Below, piece after piece: positions 59,604 through 64,000 of a stretch of DNA of 64,000 nucleotides; position 1 is the first letter of the stretch; each line of letters starts with the position of its first letter. Source of the DNA: Nostoc sphaeroides (GTDB lineage Bacteria > Cyanobacteriota > Cyanobacteriia > Cyanobacteriales > Nostocaceae); the NCBI RefSeq assembly GCF_003443655.1, contig NZ_CP031941.1, positions 181,501-245,500 of the forward strand, given 5' to 3'. Under the pieces are notes generated by a model, which was not told the origin of the DNA, searched no databases, and saw only the letters and a list, made by a program, of their open reading frames with translations. Position numbers and translations under genes: made by a program.

Positions 59604-61400
59604 CTACACAAAGGTAAAGGCACTACTAGAGATATTCAAATCTAGCGATACATTTTGCAAAAGGCCAATCACTTCACCTCTGGCTATTACTCCAGGATCG
59701 TAAATTAGTACAGCATCAGTCGTGCCAGTGGCAGAAGTAAAGAGGTCTAAGCTATAGAAATCCCTTGAGCCTTTGAGTTCAATAAAATCTTGATTGAAGT
59801 CAAAGTCAGTAATTAGGGCATAGTCAGACTCCCCTGTAGTCAAAGACTGACCATCATCGTAGTAGACAAAACTACTATCCCCAAGGACGAAGGTATCGCT
59901 ACCGGATGAACCGGTTAAAATATCAACTTCACCAGTACCAAATCCCAGTCCATTCTCCACTCCAATCAGGCGATCGCTACCTTCACCGCCATCAAGAGAA
60001 TCGTTCCCCAATCCAGCGATGAGAGTGTCTGTTCCGGCTTCACCACTGATAATGTCATTACCATTGCGGCCAAAGATGCGATCGCTACCTTCACCACCAG
60101 AGATAGAGTCGTCGCCATCACCACTATCTATAATGTCATTGCCATTTCCACCACTGATAATGTCATTATCATTACGGCCAAAGATGCGATCGCTACCTTC
60201 ACCACCAGAGATGGAGTCGATGCCTTCGCCACCATCAATAATGTCGTTGCCATTCCCACCACTGAGAATGTCATCATCATTGCCGCCAAAGATGCGATCG
60301 CTACCTTCACCACCAGAGATAGAGTCGATGCCTTCACCACCATCAATGTTGTCGTCACCATTCCCACCACTGATGGTGTCATTGCCTATTTCTCCATTAA
60401 GGCGATCGCTACCTTTACCACCATCAATGTTGTCGTTGCCATCTCCACCGGATATATCATCCCGGCCTCCATTACCGATTAAAATGTCATTGCCAGCATC
60501 ACCAAAAATCAAATCTTCACCACTTCCTCCTTCCACGGTATCCTGACCATTGCCGCCACTAATTAGGTCATTGCAGCTACCACCGAAAATTTTGTCATTA
60601 CCGCCAAGTCCTTCCAGGACATCATTGCCACCTAAACCGAAAATGATTTCACGGCTGTTAGAACCTGTCAATACATCGTCATTTTGACTCCCTCTCAAAG
60701 TGGGTGGAGGAGTCAAAGCAAAATTAACTATCTGCTGTAGTTCTTCTGAACTTATCCCTGCCAATGCATCCAACTCAAGGGATGTTAAATCTGCTGCTTT
60801 AGCCAGTGCTGTCGCTTGATCAGAATTTTGAGCCGCAAAATGCATCACAATCTGGGTTTCACCAGGAGCTAAAGTGAGATTGTATGCAAAATTAACGTTA
60901 TCAAAGTTCAAAGATGCAGCATCAGGTCTAAGACTTCCATTTTCCCCTGCTATTACATGCACTAGCGTAGGGTCGCCTCCACCATCAAAATCATCGGTAA
61001 CCAGCCAGTTATCGTCTGTGTTAAAGACATTATCACCACTAGAAGTGCTAACTAAAACAGTTGAATCGTCAGAACCGAGATTAGTATTGAGGTTAACTGT
61101 GTAATTGACCGTTGCAGAACTAGTATTTGTGACAATTTCGAGAAATCTAGCCCAAGACTGGTCTTCTGGCACATATATTTTCCGCTGCACTTGCACTTGA
61201 TCAATGAAAACTGGCTCGATAACTACTTCTCGTCCGTTATCCTCGGTTTGAGCAGTATTCAAGAAAGGGAAGAAGTTATTTAAAATGAGTCCACCATCGT
61301 AGGCATCAACAGTGCCATTATTAATATTCCCATCTCCTTGGATATCCCAACGAAATCCAGAAGAATCGAATAAATCAGTAGGTAAAAAAATCTCTGACAT
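59604..61400 (-). CDS. RTX (hemolysin-type calcium-binding repeat) protein, secreted
   Basis: The 598-residue protein has an N-terminal 250-residue beta-rich domain (FRWDIQGDGNINNGTVDAYD suggests a dockerin-like or EF-type loop) and then about 20 nonapeptide repeats (265-470) such as GGNGNDIIDGGEGIDSISGG that bind calcium in a beta-roll. The last 110 residues follow a YALITDFDFNQDFIELKGSR motif common at the C-terminus of such proteins. There is no signal peptide; export by type I secretion is likely, though no transporter genes are here. Function is unknown. Confidence 0.92.
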   Translation of the reverse strand: MSEIFLPTDLFDSSGFRWDIQGDGNINNGTVDAYDGGLILNNFFPFLNTAQTEDNGREVVIEPVFIDQVQVQRKIYVPEDQSWARFLEIVTNTSSATVNYTVNLNTNLGSDDSTVLVSTSSGDNVFNTDDNWLVTDDFDGGGDPTLVHVIAGENGSLRPDAASLNFDNVNFAYNLTLAPGETQIVMHFAAQNSDQATALAKAADLTSLELDALAGISSEELQQIVNFALTPPPTLRGSQNDDVLTGSNSREIIFGLGGNDVLEGLGGNDKIFGGSCNDLISGGNGQDTVEGGSGEDLIFGDAGNDILIGNGGRDDISGGDGNDNIDGGKGSDRLNGEIGNDTISGGNGDDNIDGGEGIDSISGGEGSDRIFGGNDDDILSGGNGNDIIDGGEGIDSISGGEGSDRIFGRNDNDIISGGNGNDIIDSGDGDDSISGGEGSDRIFGRNGNDIISGEAGTDTLIAGLGNDSLDGGEGSDRLIGVENGLGFGTGEVDILTGSSGSDTFVLGDSSFVYYDDGQSLTTGESDYALITDFDFNQDFIELKGSRDFYSLDLFTSATGTTDAVLIYDPGVIARGEVIGLLQNVSLDLNISSSAFTFV

Positions 61401-62040
61401 ATTTTGCTCCTTGTTTTTGTTCAGTAAATTTTCTGTATTGTGGACAAGTGGTACGCTCGATTAGCGTAAATCTTCGAGAATGCAGACTTTTCGGTACTAG
61501 TATGAAGAGTAAGCGCTCAGGGTAGTAATGAGAGAATAAGGCTTTCAGGCGATCAAATCAGTTGATTTAGCCTCCTGCGTTCAAACTTAGGGACTTAACA
61601 GTGCGTCGCTACTACCGCGAACAAACCGTTGTATGAACCTAATTAGACTAGATTTAATCTGAATCAATCCAGGTCAATTTCAGATCATTATCTAACTGAA
61701 CTCAATTTGAGATTGACATTGATGCCTTATCTATGCTGTTAATGACAGCTATTTTATTTACATCAAGTATTCCTATCTTTATGAAATTATTTACTCCAAA
61801 AGCTAAGATCCCCAACTTCTTAGAGAAGTCAGGCATCTTGTTGTTCACGGCAAAATCAAGGAAAATATTTCATATAAAAGCGTTTTGGGCTTTAGCTTAA
61901 CTGCGTGCCATTCGCTGATGAATTTTCTCTAGCAAGAGTAATAAAAACTTGTTGATATTTGTAACATTCACACGTAATAAGTCAATTAAAAATCAGGTAA
62001 ACTCAAGCAGCAAAAGCTTTATTGTCTTTCAGGTAAGCAA
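61401..62040. promoter_or_regulatory. Divergent intergenic region between RTX and sigma-like genes
   Basis: The second copy of the shared box lies here: 61749-61787 (ATTTTATTTACATCAAGTAT and TTTATGAAAT) and 61880-61911. It is about 350 bp upstream of the RTX start and on the same strand sense as copy 1. GGAGCAAAATATG at the RTX start gives its ribosome-binding site. I see no gene. Confidence 0.45.
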
Positions 62041-62195
62041 TTAAAACAATTCGCAATTCGCAATTCGCAATTCGCAATTACGTTTTGTGTTAGCGAAGCG
62101 TTAGCGAGTCTGCGAGCGTCCGGGGATTTAGATTTAGGCATTCAATTCGCACTGCTTGATAGAAGCAGGGGACTTAAACCCCCACCACTTGTTAA
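62041..62195 (-). repeat. Dispersed repeat, copy 3, with a nested small repeat
   Basis: It is an inverted copy of 19855-19979 with the same ends (TTAAAACAATTCGCAATTCG and CCCCACCACTTGTTAA). A unit of about 30 bp, TTAGCGAAGCGTTAGCGAGT and TCTGCGAGCGTC, interrupts the GTTTTGTG-CGGGG junction at about 62090-62120. It ends 33 bp before the sigma-like gene. Confidence 0.85.
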
Positions 62196-62227
62196 CAGCG
62201 CCATAGCAGCTTGGGAGCAAAACCGTT

Positions 62228-62962
62228 GTGGATGAACAACTTAAAAAACTGATTGATGAGGTATGCTGCTACCCAGACCCCAGTCTAGAAAGGCAGAAAG
62301 CATTAAATAGACTGCTGATGGTGATTCAACAACTCCCTGGCATTTATAAGTCTGGACACCAAGACTATTTAGAAGCCTTAAATCAAACTTGGGAATGGGT
62401 GAGCCGGAAGATTTGCTCTTTTGAAGCGCGTTCACGAAGTGACTCCGTTCGCGTAGCGTCCCGAAGGGAAGGAGTATCGCCTTCTTTCCAACAAAGCCTA
62501 GTAATCTGGATTAATGGCTATCTCAAGTGGCGCATTAAAGATTTATATCTACCAGATAGCAATTATACCATCAGTTTAGACAGGCTTACCCGTAACGATG
62601 AGGGTGACGAAACAACCCTGCTCAATATTTTGCCAGACCGTCAGTCACAAACTATTTCTTTAGATTTGCTGGATATCAAAATTGCCCAAATCCAGGAAAC
62701 TGAGCGTCAATGCCTTGGTAAACGCATCTGGCAATATATTGAGCAAGACGAAGAGGGTAAATTAACAGCTAGTCATCCCCGCAAAAATCCAGAATGCCAT
62801 TGTCACTTATTGGCAATGCGCTTACTTCTGAAAGAACCACCTCATAAAATCGCCGATATTGCTAGAGAGTTAAATATAAGCAATCAAACTCTCTACTCCC
62901 ACTGGAAGAAAAATTGTCTTCCCCTGTTAAGAGAAATTGGTATGAATTTCGGATCTGACTAA
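62228..62962 (+). CDS. Sigma-70-like protein of an operon with DUF1822 and a CHAT-like gene
   Basis: The 244-residue protein reads like a divergent extracytoplasmic-type sigma factor. QTWEWVSRKICSFEA and SLVIWINGYLKWRIKDLYLP resemble region 2, and LLKEPPHKIADIARELNISN with QTLYSHWKKNCLPLLREIG resembles a region 4 helix-turn-helix. It starts with GTG; GGGAG lies about 11 bp upstream. About 18 residues (RSRSDSVRVASRREGVSP) are repeat-encoded. Its stop overlaps the start of the DUF1822 gene. It may direct transcription of the neighbouring genes, but sigma activity is not proven. Confidence 0.75.
   Translation: MDEQLKKLIDEVCCYPDPSLERQKALNRLLMVIQQLPGIYKSGHQDYLEALNQTWEWVSRKICSFEARSRSDSVRVASRREGVSPSFQQSLVIWINGYLKWRIKDLYLPDSNYTISLDRLTRNDEGDETTLLNILPDRQSQTISLDLLDIKIAQIQETERQCLGKRIWQYIEQDEEGKLTASHPRKNPECHCHLLAMRLLLKEPPHKIADIARELNISNQTLYSHWKKNCLPLLREIGMNFGSD
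62426..62481. repeat. Dispersed repeat inserted in the sigma-like gene
   Basis: GCGCGTTCACGAAGTGACTC and CGTTCGCGTAGCGTCCCGAA with GGGAAGG form a palindrome-rich SDR-type unit common in Nostoc genomes. Read in frame it gives an Arg/Ser-rich peptide between the two halves of the apparent region 2. The frame continues normally afterwards. Confidence 0.75.
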
Positions 62963-63867
62963 TGACTAACACACAACCACATCTTTTAAGTGTCCCTCTC
63001 CCCCAAAATGCCCACCGTTGGGCTGAGGAATTTGCCACCCAGCAAGATAACCCCCAAAAGGGAAAACAAGTTTATCTGAATACTTTGGCTGTTTATGCCG
63101 TTCACAGTTATCTCAAATGGCTGAACATTGAGACAGCACTAAATCAAGGCGACAGTTGGCATCGTGGTTTAAGGGCGATTTTTGATGTTGCTGATTTAGT
63201 CTTGCCGGGTGTTGGTAAGCTTGAATGTCGTCCAGTGTTACCGGGTGAAACTGCTATAGTGTTGCCTCCAACTATGACACAAGAACGCATTGGTTATGTA
63301 GGAGTTCAGTTTAGTCAGCAATTAGATTACGTAGAATTACTGGGATTTCTCCCAGCAAGGGAGATGAATGAATCACCAGCAATACTGCAAATAGCACAAC
63401 TGCAATCATTTGATTCTCTTTTGGAAATTATCCATAGGCGAACGCGATTAATAAATCTGCGTCAATGGGTTACGGGAATCTTTGAGCAAGATTGGCAACC
63501 CCCAGAGTTAGTGTTTGCTAACAATTTCAGAAGCAGTAGCACAATGACTCGCCCTTCAACTAACTCTATCAGTCGGGCAAAGGCGATTAAATTGGAAAGC
63601 CAACTACTGTTGTTAGTGCAGTTAACTCCCACAGATAGCGAAGTTTTTGATATTCGCCTACGAATTTATCCAGGTGATGATGCGATTCATCTACCACCAG
63701 ATTTACAACTGATTGTTGTTGATGAAGCCGGAAACACTGGCATGGAAGCGCAAGCAAGAAGTGCAGATGACTGGATGCAACTAGAGTTTAGCTGCCAGCA
63801 CGAGGAAAAATTCAGTGTCAAAATAGTGTTAGGAGAAACAAGTCTGATGGAAGAGTTTGTTGTTTAA
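62962..63867 (+). CDS. DUF1822 family protein
   Basis: The 301-residue protein opens with LLSVPLPQNAHRWAEEFATQ and GKQVYLNTLAVYAVHSYLKW, the DUF1822 hallmark. The middle has KLECRPVLPGE and YVGVQFSQQLDYVELLGFLP; the C-terminus is beta-rich (LRIYPGDDAIHLPPDLQLIV). No membrane span or catalytic motif is seen. The family is known almost only from cyanobacteria, and its function is unknown. Its ATG overlaps the last base of the sigma-like stop codon, so the two are translationally linked. Confidence 0.88.
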   Translation: MTNTQPHLLSVPLPQNAHRWAEEFATQQDNPQKGKQVYLNTLAVYAVHSYLKWLNIETALNQGDSWHRGLRAIFDVADLVLPGVGKLECRPVLPGETAIVLPPTMTQERIGYVGVQFSQQLDYVELLGFLPAREMNESPAILQIAQLQSFDSLLEIIHRRTRLINLRQWVTGIFEQDWQPPELVFANNFRSSSTMTRPSTNSISRAKAIKLESQLLLLVQLTPTDSEVFDIRLRIYPGDDAIHLPPDLQLIVVDEAGNTGMEAQARSADDWMQLEFSCQHEEKFSVKIVLGETSLMEEFVV

Positions 63868-63888
63868 GACAAACAAAAGGAGACAGGA

Positions 63889-64000
63889 ATGGCGATCGTC
63901 AAGTTGAAACTCAGACGCAATTCAACAGATGGATTTTTGGTAATTCTAACAGCGAAGAACTTGGATGAAGAAACAGAAGGATTTTTGCCTCCGTTACCAC
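63889..64000 (+). CDS. N-terminus of a CHAT-type protein (cut by window edge)
   Basis: The visible 37 codons read MAIVKLKLRRNSTDGFLVIL and TAKNLDEETEGFLPPLP. AGGAGACAGG precedes the ATG and fits a ribosome-binding site. Cyanobacterial CHAT proteins in such operons begin with a short beta-strand-rich segment of this kind ending in LPP, but the CHAT catalytic domain, if present, lies beyond the edge. The call is from context and this N-terminal resemblance only. It follows DUF1822 by 21 bp. Confidence 0.5.
   Translation, partial: MAIVKLKLRRNSTDGFLVILTAKNLDEETEGFLPPLP

Noticed and set aside
60019-60546. Long plus-strand frame opposite the RTX repeats
   Set aside because: It is the antisense reading of Gly/Asp-rich repeats, giving a Pro/Ser-rich pseudo-protein.

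Overview
The window is chromosomal DNA of a filamentous, heterocyst-type cyanobacterium close to Nostoc. The evidence is the dense scatter of the HIP1 octamer GCGATCGC, genes for photosystem II protein Z, cytochrome c6, NblA, a carotenoid oxygenase and a group 2 sigma factor, a short KdpD of the Anabaena kind, and very many heptameric tandem repeats (STRRs), small dispersed repeats (SDRs) and MITE-like inverted-repeat elements. I see no transposase gene, CRISPR array, rRNA or prophage.

Layout. 1-5610: partial proA with a small membrane gene, tRNA-Gly, ribH, psbZ and a DHH/CBS/CCA-adding fusion protein. 5636-8833: an accessory patch of two Uma2 nucleases and three toxin-antitoxin type units, two of them damaged. 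8834-15700: remnants, a UbiB-like kinase, a PP2C phosphatase, nblA with a long leader, and a Hanks kinase. 15700-20480: repeat-rich DNA, a glycosyltransferase, and a frameshifted anmK. 20481-24790: a PEP-CTERM protein, a BT1 family transporter and a carotenoid oxygenase. 24795-31415: kdpABCD read leftwards, with a 21-bp minisatellite in an unusually long kdpA-kdpB gap. A histidine kinase and a LuxR-type regulator (32295-34220) lie divergently next to it. 34781-43224: a DUF4347/Calx-beta protein, priA, a SigC-like sigma factor, a GNAT enzyme and petJ. 43552-51350: a TPR protein, a candidate structured RNA, a NYN protein, an OmpR/kinase pair, and a glycosyltransferase/oxidoreductase/HNH cluster. 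51495-57469: a GH57 enzyme, a Ca2+/H+ antiporter and a zinc-ribbon kinase. 57728-61400: a PspA-like plus PstS-like operon and an RTX-repeat protein. 62228-64000: a sigma-like protein, a DUF1822 protein and the start of what looks like a CHAT-type protein, cut by the window edge.

Two themes stand out. First, repeats have entered genes and each other. In-frame repeat-derived peptides are visible in AnmK, PriA (twice), the GH57 enzyme, the CCA-adding fusion and the sigma-like protein, and several MITEs and repeats carry smaller repeats nested inside them. Second, the sigma-like/DUF1822/CHAT-like run at the right edge looks like an uncharacterised regulatory or protease-linked system and is the best candidate for something new. 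All functions come from reading protein motifs by eye; no database search was possible.
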